Source of the DNA: JBFHRE01 sp041746105
Lineage (GTDB): Bacteria > Actinomycetota > Acidimicrobiia > Spongiisociales > ZC4RG35
Length of the DNA stretch: 64,000 bases
Reading direction: 5' to 3'
Assembly: GCA_041746105.1 (NCBI GenBank)
Contig: JBGTHP010000017.1
Location: forward strand, 323,889-387,888
Each line of letters starts with the position of its first letter. Positions within the stretch are counted from its first letter, which is position 1. Shown piece after piece: positions 9,252 to 21,312 of this stretch. Below the pieces are notes generated by a model. The model was not told where the DNA came from and did not search any database. It saw only the letters and a list, made by a program, of their open reading frames with translations. Made by a program: the position numbers and the translations under genes.

Positions 9252-10474
9252 CGACCTGAGGCTCGGGACTTCCTGCTCGACAAAGCGTCAACCAGAACCG
9301 CCCCCAAAAGGACCAAGCCTGTGATGACAAACTTGATGCCGGAGTTCAAACCCAGTCCATCCATGCCGTTGTCGACCGATGTGATCACGAGCGCTCCCAG
9401 CAGGGCGCTCGACACCTTGCCTCGACCTCCGAAAAGTGATGTGCCGCCGATCACGGCGGCCGCGATCACGTTCAGAAGCAGGTTTCCGCCGCCGGTGTTG
9501 GTGGCAACCGACCGAAGCCGCGAGGCGAAGATGATGCCGCCCGCTCCGGCCATAAAACCCGCAATGGCAAACACTGCGAGCCTCACCCTCGCCACGTTGA
9601 TACCGGCCCTGCGGGCTGCCTCAGGATTCCCACCAACTGCATACACGTGGCGTCCAAAACGCGTCTTCGTGGCGACGAACGACCAAAACACCAGAAACGC
9701 TCCCAAGATCAGGGTGACCGTCGGGACTCCACGGTTGGTGTTGGCGTAGTACACGGCGAATGCCCCGATTGCGCTCAGAGCGCCGAGTTGGGTGATGATG
9801 ACCGAAGCCGGTTTCACCGAGAGACCACGAGCGCGGCGGTTCTGAAAACGCCGGGACTCGAGATACACCGCAACCGCCACCGCTCCGGCGAGAAGAACCC
9901 AACCCCAAATGTCGGGCAAGAAGCTATTGGCGATCCCGACGACGACCTTGTCCGAGATCGTGATCGTGCCCGCCGTGGAGAATTGTGTGGTCAGCAGGAG
10001 AACGACGCCGCTCAACGCCAGGTTTCCGGCGAGGGTCACCACAAACGAAGGCACGCTCGCCCTGGTTACAACCACTCCCATCAGGACGCTCAACAGGGTT
10101 GAAACCGCCAGGCCTACAGGTACCGCCGCGAACCAGGGCCACCCCGGATCGCCCGGTCGGAGCAAGAGCGTCATCACCACCGCACCCACTGCCGAGTTGA
10201 AAGCGACCGACAGATCGATTTCGGCGATCAACAGGATGTAGACGATGCCGATGGCAATGGTGGCAGTGCCGGATATCTGGAGCATCAGGTTGACGAAGTT
10301 GCCTGCGCTCAGAAAGGTCGAGTTGAGCGATCCAAAAATGACAATGATCGCCACCAGGCCGATGATGATCGGGACCGAACCGAGATCACCCGATCTGATC
10401 GCCACCCATCGCTGACGAAGATATTCGCCCGTCGTTTCCGCCGAGCGATCGAGTTGAAACGACTGGTCACTCAT
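9248..10474 (-). CDS. Sugar ABC transporter permease (XylH-like)
   Basis: 408 residues with about ten to twelve hydrophobic helices and the EIDLSVAFNSAVGAV and VYAVGGNPEAARRAGI motifs typical of the RbsC/XylH permeases of CUT2 monosaccharide importers. The GG-rich segment AAAVIGGTSLFGGRGK matches the family's conserved loop. Its ATG overlaps the stop of the ATPase gene by four bases, and its own stop overlaps the FG-GAP gene. With the neighbouring ATPase and XylF-like lipoprotein it forms a complete importer for xylose or a similar sugar. Confidence 0.93.
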   Translation of the reverse strand: MSDQSFQLDRSAETTGEYLRQRWVAIRSGDLGSVPIIIGLVAIIVIFGSLNSTFLSAGNFVNLMLQISGTATIAIGIVYILLIAEIDLSVAFNSAVGAVVMTLLLRPGDPGWPWFAAVPVGLAVSTLLSVLMGVVVTRASVPSFVVTLAGNLALSGVVLLLTTQFSTAGTITISDKVVVGIANSFLPDIWGWVLLAGAVAVAVYLESRRFQNRRARGLSVKPASVIITQLGALSAIGAFAVYYANTNRGVPTVTLILGAFLVFWSFVATKTRFGRHVYAVGGNPEAARRAGINVARVRLAVFAIAGFMAGAGGIIFASRLRSVATNTGGGNLLLNVIAAAVIGGTSLFGGRGKVSSALLGALVITSVDNGMDGLGLNSGIKFVITGLVLLGAVLVDALSSRKSRASGR

Positions 10475-11241
10475 GCATCCACCTCTGCCATCCCGGGCAC
10501 GATCACAAGCTTGCCGGCAGTGATCGCGTGCACAACCTCTTGTTGATTCGTCTCTTTCCGCTGGAAGACCGAAACCTTTTGACCCAACCTGAGCACAGTG
10601 ATGCGGTCGGCAACTTCGAATATGTCGTGGAGGTTGTGCGAGATCAACACCACTCCCAGCCCTCGGTCCGCCAGCCGTTTCACCAGATCAAGCACCTGGC
10701 GAGTCTGGGCGACTCCCAGAGCGGCGGTGGGCTCGTCGAGGATCACGAGTTTTGAATTCCACATGACAGCCTTTGCCACTGCGACGGACTGGCGTTGACC
10801 ACCCGACAACCCGGCAACGGGAAGCCGGACGGACTGGAGGGTCGTGACCGCAAGGCTATCGAGGGTCTCTCTCGCAGATCGTTCCATCCCGACCTCGTCG
10901 AGGATGAAACCGTTGACCCGTTCGCGGCCGAGAAACATGTTGGCCACTACATCGAGATTGTCGGCGAGAGCGAGGTCCTGATAGACGACCTCGATCCCAA
11001 GTGCGGCAGCGTCGCGGGGGGTATGAATCGAGACACTTCTTCCCTCGAACGAGACCTCGCCGTGGTCGAACGAATAGATCCCTGCCAGCCCCTTGATCAA
11101 CGTCGACTTGCCTGCGCCGTTGTCGCCGACCAGCGCGTTGACCTCGCCAGGAAGGACATCGAAGTCGACCTGGTAGAGCGCCCGCACCGCGCCGAAGGTC
11201 TTGGATAACCCTCGAGCGTCGAGCAGCGGAGTGTCTGTCAT
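10471..11241 (-). CDS. Sugar ABC transporter ATPase, single-domain (XylG-type)
   Basis: 256 residues with one complete nucleotide-binding domain: Walker A GDNGAGKST, Q-loop VYQDLALADN, signature LSGGQRQ, Walker B LVILDEPTA and switch His in ISHN. XylG and MglA proteins usually have two fused domains (about 500 residues), so this is a half-size form like FrcA. It is clearly paralogous to the N-terminal domain of the nearby hybrid kinase: both share the QDLAL-DNLD motif and FLG-ER. It lies in the operon order binding protein, ATPase, permease. Confidence 0.92.
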   Translation of the reverse strand: MTDTPLLDARGLSKTFGAVRALYQVDFDVLPGEVNALVGDNGAGKSTLIKGLAGIYSFDHGEVSFEGRSVSIHTPRDAAALGIEVVYQDLALADNLDVVANMFLGRERVNGFILDEVGMERSARETLDSLAVTTLQSVRLPVAGLSGGQRQSVAVAKAVMWNSKLVILDEPTAALGVAQTRQVLDLVKRLADRGLGVVLISHNLHDIFEVADRITVLRLGQKVSVFQRKETNQQEVVHAITAGKLVIVPGMAEVDA

Positions 11242-11260
11242 CGCCTCCCTTTCGTCATCT

Positions 11261-11288
11261 GTGGGGCGCCCCGCCCGGGGCGCCCCAC
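11261..11288 (-). promoter_or_regulatory. Perfect 12-bp intercistronic hairpin
   Basis: The 12-base arm GTGGGGCGCCCC at 11261-11272 is exactly complemented at 11277-11288 with a 4-base loop. It sits in the 62-base gap between the binding-protein stop and the ATPase start. No T-run follows, so it is probably not a full terminator. A stable hairpin here typically protects the abundant binding-protein mRNA or partly attenuates downstream transcription; that role is inferred from position. Confidence 0.75.
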
Positions 11289-11303
11289 ATCATGGTCGTC
11301 GGA

Positions 11304-12440
11304 TCAGCTCTGCGACGTGCAGAACTCGGATTCCGCTGCCGGGCCGGTGCAAACTTCTTCCACTGTGCGGAAGCCGTCGGCGATGACCGTTTCGGCGATG
11401 TTGTCGACGGTGACGCCGATTGGCGTCAGGGCGATGAAGGGGAGATCCTTCTGCCCGTTGTTGATTGTGGTGACCGTGAAGTCACCGGTGAGGGCCGTCA
11501 GGTCCTCGCCCCGAAGCAGGGCAAGGGCAGCCGCCGCCGCAGCCTGGGCCTCGGCTTTGATCGGCTTGTAGACGGTCATTGTCTGCCATCCGGTGAGGAT
11601 GTTCTGGATTCCGGCTGTAGTCGCATCCTGTCCCGAGACCGGGATCGGATCGAGGCCGGCGGTCTGCATCGCCGAAATCACCGAGTTGGCGATTCCGTCA
11701 TTGGCAGCGAACACCGCATCGACTGCGTTGCTCTGGGCGTTGAGAATCGACTCGAAGATCGTCAGCGCTTCCTGGTTGTCCCAGTTGGGCACGTCCTGAT
11801 CGTCGGCCAGTTCCCATTCACCCGCAGCGACCTTGGCGCTCACGGTCTCGTTGTAGCCCTCCTTGAAGAGCTTGGCGTTGTTGTCGGTGGGTCCACCGTT
11901 CATCATCACGACCCGTGGTGTCCCACCCAAGCCGTCGATGACCGGCCCAAGAACCTCGGCCATGGTTGCGCCAACGCGAACGTTGTCGAACGACACATAG
12001 ACGTCGGCCCCGTCGCCTTCAATCGTCAGACGGTCGTAGTCGACCACCGCAACATCGTTCTCACGTGCGTTGGCAATGATCGCTGCGGCCGAGCCAGAGT
12101 CGAGGTTCACCATCACCAGCACCTTGGCACCTGCGGCGATTGCCTGCTCTGCCTGCTGCTGCTGCTTGGCTGCGTCACCTTCTGCATTGACGATGGTGAA
12201 GCCGTCGGCCGCACCCTCGGTCAGCCCCGCGGCCTCGAACGCCTCTTTGAAGAAGCGGCGGTCGTCGGTCTCCCAACGAGCTGACGATGCAGAGTCGGGC
12301 AACAACACCCAAATGCTGCCGCCGTCCCCACTCCCGGCGCCTTCGGTTGTCACCGAGGCGTCGTCGCCTCCGCATGCCGCAACTACGAGCATGAGCGCGC
12401 CGAGAAGGGCACCCAGTCGCACAAATCGCGTCTTGTTCAT
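11304..12440 (-). CDS. Sugar-binding lipoprotein of ABC importer (XylF-like)
   Basis: 378 residues. The signal peptide ends in lipobox VAAC, followed by a periplasmic-binding-protein type I fold: SSARWETDDRRFFKEAF at the first ligand-contact region, VDYDRLTIEGDGADVYVSFDN, AANDGIANSVISAMQTAGL and VSGQDATTAGIQNILTG, all close to D-xylose-binding XylF. Two Cys near the C-terminus (VCTG, FCTS) may form a disulfide. GGAGG precedes the ATG. It is the first gene of the importer operon. The adjacent regulator and hybrid kinase genes lie upstream on the same strand. Confidence 0.92.
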   Translation of the reverse strand: MNKTRFVRLGALLGALMLVVAACGGDDASVTTEGAGSGDGGSIWVLLPDSASSARWETDDRRFFKEAFEAAGLTEGAADGFTIVNAEGDAAKQQQQAEQAIAAGAKVLVMVNLDSGSAAAIIANARENDVAVVDYDRLTIEGDGADVYVSFDNVRVGATMAEVLGPVIDGLGGTPRVVMMNGGPTDNNAKLFKEGYNETVSAKVAAGEWELADDQDVPNWDNQEALTIFESILNAQSNAVDAVFAANDGIANSVISAMQTAGLDPIPVSGQDATTAGIQNILTGWQTMTVYKPIKAEAQAAAAAALALLRGEDLTALTGDFTVTTINNGQKDLPFIALTPIGVTVDNIAETVIADGFRTVEEVCTGPAAESEFCTSQS

Positions 12441-12625
12441 TCATCCTCCATGTTTGCTGCGTTGCGCCGGCGCTCGCCGGCACACCTCAAAGCGACCCGG
12501 GGCCGCTTCCGATATCGAAGATAGATGTCAAAACCGTGAACGATGGGTGAAAATCGGTGGGCTCGACATTAATAAAGCGTAAAAGGCCGAATGGAGAAAA
12601 TGGGCGAGGTAGCCAGTTGGGGCCG

Positions 12626-13308
12626 CTATTTCGGCGCCAGTCTGTAACCCGCACGGGGCTCGGTCAGAATGAGCGTGCCCTCTTCGTCACCCAGCTTGGT
12701 GCGGAGCCGCCGGATGTACACCCGCAGGTATTCGGTCTGGGTTTCATAGCCTGGACCCCAGACCCGCCGCAGGAGGCTGGCGTGGCGGACCAGGGAGCCC
12801 TGGTGAAGCGAAAGTTCTCGAAGAATGGCGAATTCGGTAGGTGTCAGATGAATCAACGACCCTCCTTTCATGACGGCCTGGGCTCCGAAATCGACAACGA
12901 CGTCACGGACGGTGACCGTCCCCTCCTCGGGGTTTTCCAGCGGTGCCGGCCGTGATCGGCGGAGGGTGGCGGTGATACGGGCGGTCAATTCGTCGATTCC
13001 GAACGGCTTCGTGATGTAGTCATCGGCACCCAGATTCAGAGCCCGTACCTTGTCGAACTCTCCACCCCGGGCCGACACGACAATGATCCCGCACGACGAT
13101 TTCTCCCTGATTCTTTTGCACAATTCGAAACCGTCGGCGTCGGGGAACGTGAGATCGAGGATCACGAGGTCGGGTCCGACCGAAGCGAGCAACTTTTCGA
13201 CGTCTGTGCCAGTGGTCGAAACCGTGACCTGAAAGCCCCTCACCAGAAGATTGGATCGAATCAGATCGACGATATTCGGATCGTCTTCGACAACGAGAAT
13301 GTGGGTGC

Positions 13309-13312
<4 letters not shown>
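12626..13312 (-). CDS. OmpR/KdpE-type response regulator
   Basis: 228 residues. The receiver domain has the acidic pair EDD near residue 10, phospho-acceptor Asp 53 (LVILDLTFPDADG) and the conserved KPFG. The C-terminus is an OmpR winged helix (LTPTEFAILRELSLHQG, YLRVYIRRLRTKLGD, RAGYRLAPK). Its GTG start overlaps the stop of the hybrid kinase (GTGA), so the two form a coupled pair. Position just upstream of the sugar importer suggests that the importer operon is a target. Confidence 0.93.
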
Positions 13313-15711
<2,399 letters not shown>

Positions 15712-15803
15712 TGTGGGCCTCGCATCCAATTCCTTCGAAGGCTGGGGGAAAGAAGTAAACCACAAGAGATGACAGCAGGCGATAGCGCAGGTTGCCGACC
15801 GAA

Positions 15804-16547
15804 ATGCAGGAGCTGGGGTCTACCTCTCGTCATACTCAGATCGTGTTGATCGCAGCGATTTCGTCAATTGAACTGATTGGTCGAATCGCGCTTGCCGCGG
15901 TCCTCGGGGTCGCGGTCGGGATCGAACGCGAACGGCGAGCCAAGGCTGCGGGTATCCGGACCCACTCCCTGGTGGCGATGGGGTCTGCTCTATTCGCCTT
16001 GGTCGGAGCTTATGGATTCTCCGACGTCGCCGCCGACTCTGACCCGACCCGGGTGGCAGCACAGATCGCCAGCGGTATCGGTTTCATCGGCGCCGGCGCC
16101 ATTCTCCGCCACGGTCGAGGAGTGGTGGGCTTGACCACCGCTTCGACCATCTGGATATCTGCTGCTCTCGGAGTCGGAGCCGCTGCCGGGATGTATGTTT
16201 TGAGCACCACCGCCGCACTGGTCGGCCTGGTAGTGATCATGATCGGTCGTCAATCAGGATCCATGGTCCGGCGCCACGGCCGGCGGACCCTCTCGTTCAC
16301 CTATCAGATCGGTCACGGCACTCTGGCACCTGTACTCGATGCCGTTGAAAGAGTCGGGGTAGTCGGACACGTGTCTGTGGTGGACCGCATCGATGGGCAG
16401 AACAAGTCTGTCAGGACGCTCACCCTGGAAGTGGACGGCACCAAGCCCGGTGACCTCGAAACCGCGGTGATGCAAATCATGCAGCGTCCGGAGATGATCG
16501 AGGTTCGATGGGACGATCAGTCGGGACCGCCAGAAGACGAGATCTGA
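15804..16547 (+). CDS. MgtC/SapB-family membrane protein
   Basis: About 247 residues from the ATG at 15804 (a TTG at 15792 and later GTG codons are alternatives). The N-terminal half has four to five membrane helices with the MgtC signature GVAVGIERERRAKAAGIRTH and the GIGFIGAGAIL motif. The C-terminal about 90 residues form a soluble ACT-like domain. The family is associated with magnesium limitation and inhibition of ATP synthase in pathogens; in environmental actinobacteria the role is undefined. It is divergent from the hybrid kinase. Confidence 0.9.
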   Translation: MQELGSTSRHTQIVLIAAISSIELIGRIALAAVLGVAVGIERERRAKAAGIRTHSLVAMGSALFALVGAYGFSDVAADSDPTRVAAQIASGIGFIGAGAILRHGRGVVGLTTASTIWISAALGVGAAAGMYVLSTTAALVGLVVIMIGRQSGSMVRRHGRRTLSFTYQIGHGTLAPVLDAVERVGVVGHVSVVDRIDGQNKSVRTLTLEVDGTKPGDLETAVMQIMQRPEMIEVRWDDQSGPPEDEI

Positions 16548-16625
16548 TAGAGCAGTTCGGCGCCGCATGACGCGATGCCGAACGCGCCATCGAGTGCGAC
16601 AACCGTCGGTGCCTACACTCGGTTG

Positions 16626-18074
16626 ATGCCGGAAACCACGTCGACAAAAGCACTGACCCAGTTTTCGGAGGTGTTCGACGGCGACGAGATTCGACCCCAT
16701 TACCGGGCCTTGATGCAACGCTTCAGCGAGTTGGGATCGGCCGATCTGGCCCATCGGGCGACCCTCCTCGACGCAATTTTCCGCAACCTCGGAATCACTT
16801 TCGCGGTCTATGGGGGTGAAGAAGGGACCGAGAGAACATGGCCGATGGACCTCATCCCTCGCATCATTCCCGCCGGCGAGTGGCGTCATATCGAGTCCGG
16901 TCTCGTCCAGAGGGTGCAGGCGCTCAACCTCTTCCTGGAAGACCTGTATGTCGGCGGCCAGGCCGCTCTCAATGACGGTGTCATCCCACGCTGGCTCGTC
17001 GAATCCGCCGACGGTTTTTTGCGAGAGGCGAGGGGGATCTCCGTTCCGCTCGGAGCTCGGTGCATCATTACCGGAATCGATCTGGTTCGAGACGGGCAAG
17101 GCGTCTACCGCGTGCTCGAGGACAACCTCCGAGTGCCAAGCGGCATCTCTTACGTGCTCGAAAACCGGGTTGCGCTCACAAGGGTCCATCCCGTCGCGTT
17201 CGCCCACCACCGGGTACGGCCCGTCAACCACTACGGGTCATCCCTTCTGACGGCTCTTCACGCGGTGGCGCCTCCGGCTTCCGCCGGTGAACCGACGGTC
17301 GTGCTGCTGACCCCCGGGGTGGCGAACTCCGCATATTTCGAGCACGCATTTCTCGCCCGCCAGATGGGAATCGAGTTGGTGGAAGGTCGTGACCTCATCG
17401 TTGACGATCACGTCGTATCGATGCGGACAACCCATGGCCTCCAACGGGTCGATGTGATTTATTCGCGAGTCAACGACGAGTTCATGGACCCGGTTGTTTT
17501 CAGGCGGGACAGCCTACTCGGCGTTCCCGGCATCGTGTCGGCGGTTAGGTCAGGCAATGTCACTTTGGCCAACGCCCTGGGCAACGGCGCCGCGGACGAC
17601 AAAGGCATCTATCCGTTTGTGCCGGCGATGATCAAGTATTACCTCGGACAGGAACCGATACTTCCGAACTGCGAAACGTATCTCCCATGGGATGCCGATC
17701 AGCTCAAAACCGTGCTCGACCGACTCGATCAGCTCGTTGTCAAGCCGGTGGCGGAGGCCGGTGGTGTCGGAATAGTCATCGGCACCAAAGCGGGCGACGC
17801 AGAACTGGCCGAGCTGTCCGAGAAGCTCCGAAACAACCCTCGCGGTTTCATCGCCCAGGAGATAGTGCAGTTGTCAACGCACCCGACGCTCGTGAAGGGT
17901 GAATTGGCGCCGCGGCACATCGATCTAAGACCCTTCACCATCACCGGCAGTCACACCGAGGTCATCCCTGGCGGGCTGACGAGGGTGGCGCTGCCAGAAG
18001 GATCTCTCATCGTCAACTCGTCGCAAGGCGGAGGCTCCAAAGACACCTGGGTCCTCGCCGAGGATCCGCTCTGA
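16626..18074 (+). CDS. Circularly permuted ATP-grasp protein
   Basis: 482 residues from the ATG at 16626; the frame is open from 16575. It matches the circularly permuted ATP-grasp family (formerly DUF404/DUF407): RIIPAGEWRHIESGLVQR, ALNLFLEDLY, GIDLVRDGQGVYRVLEDNLR, PSGISYVLENR, VIYSRVNDEFMDP and the C-terminal LAPRHIDLRPF. It is probably an ATP-dependent carboxylate-amine ligase. It is followed by alpha-E and transglutaminase genes with TGATG overlaps, the standard three-gene set of this family, suggesting that the products act together, perhaps making or processing a small peptide. Confidence 0.93.
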   Translation: MPETTSTKALTQFSEVFDGDEIRPHYRALMQRFSELGSADLAHRATLLDAIFRNLGITFAVYGGEEGTERTWPMDLIPRIIPAGEWRHIESGLVQRVQALNLFLEDLYVGGQAALNDGVIPRWLVESADGFLREARGISVPLGARCIITGIDLVRDGQGVYRVLEDNLRVPSGISYVLENRVALTRVHPVAFAHHRVRPVNHYGSSLLTALHAVAPPASAGEPTVVLLTPGVANSAYFEHAFLARQMGIELVEGRDLIVDDHVVSMRTTHGLQRVDVIYSRVNDEFMDPVVFRRDSLLGVPGIVSAVRSGNVTLANALGNGAADDKGIYPFVPAMIKYYLGQEPILPNCETYLPWDADQLKTVLDRLDQLVVKPVAEAGGVGIVIGTKAGDAELAELSEKLRNNPRGFIAQEIVQLSTHPTLVKGELAPRHIDLRPFTITGSHTEVIPGGLTRVALPEGSLIVNSSQGGGSKDTWVLAEDPL

Positions 18075-19030
18075 TGCTGTCGCGACACGCAGAAGCGCTC
18101 TTCTGGATGGGCAGATATGTCGAGCGGGCAGAAGACACGTCGCGCATGTTGGACGTCACTTTCCACAACGTTTTGGAGTCGCCCCCGGCCGAGGCCTCCA
18201 CCGCTTGGCGCGAACTGATGGAGGTCCTGTACCTCGATGACGCACTGGCCGATACCGAGGTCGACGCGGCGACGGTGAGTCGCTACCTGGTGACCGAAGG
18301 TGACAATCCCGGTTCGATCGTGGCCTCGATCGCACTCGCGCGAGAAAACGCCCGCGGAGTGCGCGATCGAATCTCGAGCGAATTGTGGGAGGCCATCAAC
18401 CGTTTCCATCTGCTGCTCGGCGATCGGGACCTCGCCGCCGACCTCGAGGTTCAACCCTACGAAGTATTCCGCTTGATTCGCGATAGATGCCAGTTGATCG
18501 CAGGCGTTGCATCACAAACTATGCCGAGAGATGCCGGCTATCGGTTCATTCTTCTCGGGTTGATGCTCGAACGCGCCGAGATGACCTGCCGGCTGCTGGC
18601 CGTTCGATATACCCGACTCCTCCACTCAGGCCGCCAGATGGGATTCCACGCCTGGCTGGCCGTCTTGAAGTCGGTCTCGGCCTACGAGGCCTACATCAAG
18701 GAACACCGCGCTTCGTTTGATCCGAGCCGGGTTCTGGAGTTCTTGATGCTCTCGACGGATTTTCCTCGAAGTATTCTGTTCAGCCTGCGGGTCGCGGAGG
18801 ACCAACTCCAGCGACTTGTCCCTGACTCGTCGTCGTCTTCCATCCTGCGTCTCGTCGGAAGGGTCAGGGCCCGAGCAGAGTTCTGCGACATCGAGCAGGT
18901 GATGGACGAAGGTCTCGATCAGTTCTTTGACGCACTCCAAACAGACATCTACGAAGTCGGGGCCGCGGTCGAAAAGCAGTTCTTCCGCACCGGTACCGAC
19001 CTCGAACTCCACATCGTCGAGTCCACCTGA
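18074..19030 (+). CDS. Alpha-E domain protein
   Basis: 318 residues, nearly all helical, starting MLSRHAEALFWMGRYVERAEDTSRMLDV, which is the hallmark N-terminus of the alpha-E (DUF403) family. The YVERAEDTSR segment and ERAEMTCRLL repeat are conserved. No catalytic motif is known; the family always travels with circularly permuted ATP-grasp and transglutaminase genes and is thought to be a partner subunit. Its ATG overlaps the upstream stop (TGATG), and its own stop overlaps the transglutaminase start in the same way. Confidence 0.92.
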   Translation: MLSRHAEALFWMGRYVERAEDTSRMLDVTFHNVLESPPAEASTAWRELMEVLYLDDALADTEVDAATVSRYLVTEGDNPGSIVASIALARENARGVRDRISSELWEAINRFHLLLGDRDLAADLEVQPYEVFRLIRDRCQLIAGVASQTMPRDAGYRFILLGLMLERAEMTCRLLAVRYTRLLHSGRQMGFHAWLAVLKSVSAYEAYIKEHRASFDPSRVLEFLMLSTDFPRSILFSLRVAEDQLQRLVPDSSSSSILRLVGRVRARAEFCDIEQVMDEGLDQFFDALQTDIYEVGAAVEKQFFRTGTDLELHIVEST

Positions 19031-19905
19031 TGCGACTCGAGATTCGATACTCGACGGAGTTCGCCTACCCGAGCATGGTCAGGGAATCACACAATGTACT
19101 GAGAGCTTGCCCCGCGACGGACGCCAATCAGACGGTGATCGGATACAACGTGTTTTCAGAACCCGCGAGTCGGGTTCTCTCGTACACGGACTATTGGGGC
19201 ACGCGCGTCGACACCTTCGGTATCCGGATGCCGCACAATCGACTGGTCGTAGCCGCAGACTCCTCGGTTGAAACCTCTGCCCGGGCCGAACCAAACGACA
19301 TTCGTCTGCCCGCCGCCGAATATCGCAACGACGAAATTGTCACCGGATTTCATGAGTATCTCCAACGATCACCGCACACCGCCTGGGGCGTTGATGTGGC
19401 CGGGATCGCCGCCGGGTTGGTCTCATCGGAGACTGACCTGGTCACCGCCGTCTCCGCAATCCACGTTTGGGTCGGGGAGAGGCTCGATTACGTCCCTGGC
19501 GCCACGTACGTCGGGATGGATGTCAATGAGGTCCATCAGCAACGACAGGGGGTGTGCCAGGACTTCGCCCACCTGGCGATCGCTATGTACCGGAGCCAAG
19601 GGATCCCTGCTCGTTATGTGTCGGGTTACTTCTATGCGCTCGACCAGTCGATAGGGACGGCTCCGGAGGAGGCCGAAATCGAGGTTCAGACCCACGCCTG
19701 GGTCGAGGTGATGATTCCGAGTTGGGGTTGGTGGGCGCTAGATCCCACCAACCTGCAATCCGTGGGCGACCGGCACGTCAAAATTGGCCACGGCCGCGAC
19801 TATGACGATGTGTTACCCCTGCGCGGCACCTACCACGGGACCGAAACCCACGAATTGGGAGTCGCAGTCCATATCACCCGCGAGCGCCTGACCCAGCAGC
19901 AATAA
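19030..19905 (+). CDS. Transglutaminase-like cysteine protease-fold protein
   Basis: 291 residues. An N-terminal beta-rich transglut_N domain (residues 1-80) precedes a transglutaminase-like core with the catalytic triad visible as Cys 176 (RQGVCQDFAH), His 222 (QTHAWVEV) and Asp 238 (ALDPTN). Bacterial members act as peptidases or amidases as often as cross-linking enzymes. It is the third gene of the ATP-grasp/alpha-E set and has no signal peptide, so it acts in the cytoplasm. It ends 14 bases from the convergent deaminase gene. Confidence 0.93.
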   Translation: MRLEIRYSTEFAYPSMVRESHNVLRACPATDANQTVIGYNVFSEPASRVLSYTDYWGTRVDTFGIRMPHNRLVVAADSSVETSARAEPNDIRLPAAEYRNDEIVTGFHEYLQRSPHTAWGVDVAGIAAGLVSSETDLVTAVSAIHVWVGERLDYVPGATYVGMDVNEVHQQRQGVCQDFAHLAIAMYRSQGIPARYVSGYFYALDQSIGTAPEEAEIEVQTHAWVEVMIPSWGWWALDPTNLQSVGDRHVKIGHGRDYDDVLPLRGTYHGTETHELGVAVHITRERLTQQQ

Positions 19906-19919
19906 CAGCCGGGGATTTC

Positions 19920-21287
19920 CTATCGCCGGTCACCCGTCATCAACCGTTGGGCACTTTCGCGATGGAGGGCGAGGTGGCGATCGAGATCGAGGCCAACGGT
20001 GGTGCCGCCGTCCACCACAAGTTTTCCATGGACCAATACTTTGTCCGCAGACAACGGCCCGCTGAGAATCAGTCCGGCAACGAGATCCTCGACACCGGCC
20101 ATCGCCGGGGTCGACGTTCGATAACACGCCACATCGGCCGCCATCCCGGCCTCGAGGACGCCGATGTCGGTCCGTCCCAGGATTCGAGCGCCGCCGGCCG
20201 TGGCGACCCTGAGCACCTGGCGGGCGGTCACCATCGGCGAAGCGGGATCTTCCAACGCCCTGGCAGTCCTTGCCACCAAGAGCGCTTGTCGGGCTTCTCC
20301 GAGTAGATGGGAACCGTCGTTCGAAGCAGAGCCGTCCACTCCCAGACCGACCGGCACCTTTTTGTCCATGAATCCCCTGAGAGGTGCAATTCCCGAGGAA
20401 AGACGCATGTTCGACGTCGGGCAATGGGCAACGCCGGTGCCTGCAGCCGCCATCTTGTCGATGTCCTCTGGAGAAACATGGACCGCGTGAGCAAACCAGG
20501 TATCGGTCCCCATCCAGTCGAGCGATTCGGCAAAGTCGACAGGTCTCATGCCAAAACGCTCGAGACAAAACGCCTCTTCGTCCTTTGTCTCGGCGAGGTG
20601 GGTGTGAAGCCGGACTCCGGTTGCACGAGCGAGCGCGGCCGATTCTGACATCAGCGAGGGACTAACCGAAAACGGCGAACACGGGGCGAGCACGACCCTC
20701 GTCATTGCCCCCGGAGCGGGGTCGTGGTGGGCTGCGATAACCCTGGCGCAATCTTCGAGGATGTCGGCCTCGTTTTCGACCACAGAGTCCGGGGGTAGAC
20801 CACCGAGCGATTCACCGACACTCATGGAGCCGCGCGCCGCGTGAAATCTCAATCCAACCTGCTGTGCTGCCTCCACCTGGTCATCGACCGACGTACCCCC
20901 TGGCCAAAGGTAGTGGTGATCAAAAGCGGTCGTACAGCCTGAGAGCGCCAGTTCGGCGAGCGCGGTAACGGTCGATACTTTGACCTGTTCAGGCGTGATC
21001 CTGGCCCAGATCGGATACAACTCCACCAGCCAGTCGAACAGCTCGGCATTTTGCGCCTGGGCGCGTGTCAGAGTCTGGAAGAAATGGTGGTGCGTATTGA
21101 CCAAACCCGGGATCACCACCATTCCGGAGCAGTCGATCACCTGATCGGCCCGATCGGGCAAATCCGCCGTGGCCCCAACTTGTTCGATCCAACCATCGCG
21201 GGCGAAAAGGCCCCCGTCGTGGATCTCGCGCCCGTCGTCGCCCATCGTGACGAGGACATCTGCATTTTTCAGCAGCAAAGTGGTCAA
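19920..21287 (-). CDS. 8-oxoguanine/guanine-type amidohydrolase (deaminase)
   Basis: 455 residues from the TTG at 21287, which has GGGAG eight bases upstream; the open frame reaches 21347 but would overlap the permease. It is a metal-dependent amidohydrolase of the ATZ/TRZ/8-oxoguanine deaminase group: metal-binding NTHHHFFQTLTR, LHTHLAETKDEE, WFAHAVHVS and VGLGVDGSASNDGSHLL. Such proteins are often called hydroxydechloroatrazine ethylaminohydrolase, but characterised close relatives deaminate 8-oxoguanine. It is the last gene of the BmpA-type importer operon, which supports a purine substrate. Confidence 0.85.
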   Translation of the reverse strand: MTTLLLKNADVLVTMGDDGREIHDGGLFARDGWIEQVGATADLPDRADQVIDCSGMVVIPGLVNTHHHFFQTLTRAQAQNAELFDWLVELYPIWARITPEQVKVSTVTALAELALSGCTTAFDHHYLWPGGTSVDDQVEAAQQVGLRFHAARGSMSVGESLGGLPPDSVVENEADILEDCARVIAAHHDPAPGAMTRVVLAPCSPFSVSPSLMSESAALARATGVRLHTHLAETKDEEAFCLERFGMRPVDFAESLDWMGTDTWFAHAVHVSPEDIDKMAAAGTGVAHCPTSNMRLSSGIAPLRGFMDKKVPVGLGVDGSASNDGSHLLGEARQALLVARTARALEDPASPMVTARQVLRVATAGGARILGRTDIGVLEAGMAADVACYRTSTPAMAGVEDLVAGLILSGPLSADKVLVHGKLVVDGGTTVGLDLDRHLALHRESAQRLMTGDRR

Positions 21288-21312
21288 ACCGGAGAACTCC
21301 CGCCAGAGGCGT

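Noticed and set aside
11261..11288. Rho-independent terminator
   Set aside because: No T-run follows the stem on the minus strand, and the downstream ATPase and permease belong to the same importer. Treated as an intercistronic stability hairpin.
11292..12284. Plus-strand frame of 330 codons
   Set aside because: Antisense to the XylF-like lipoprotein; no start signal and no family features.
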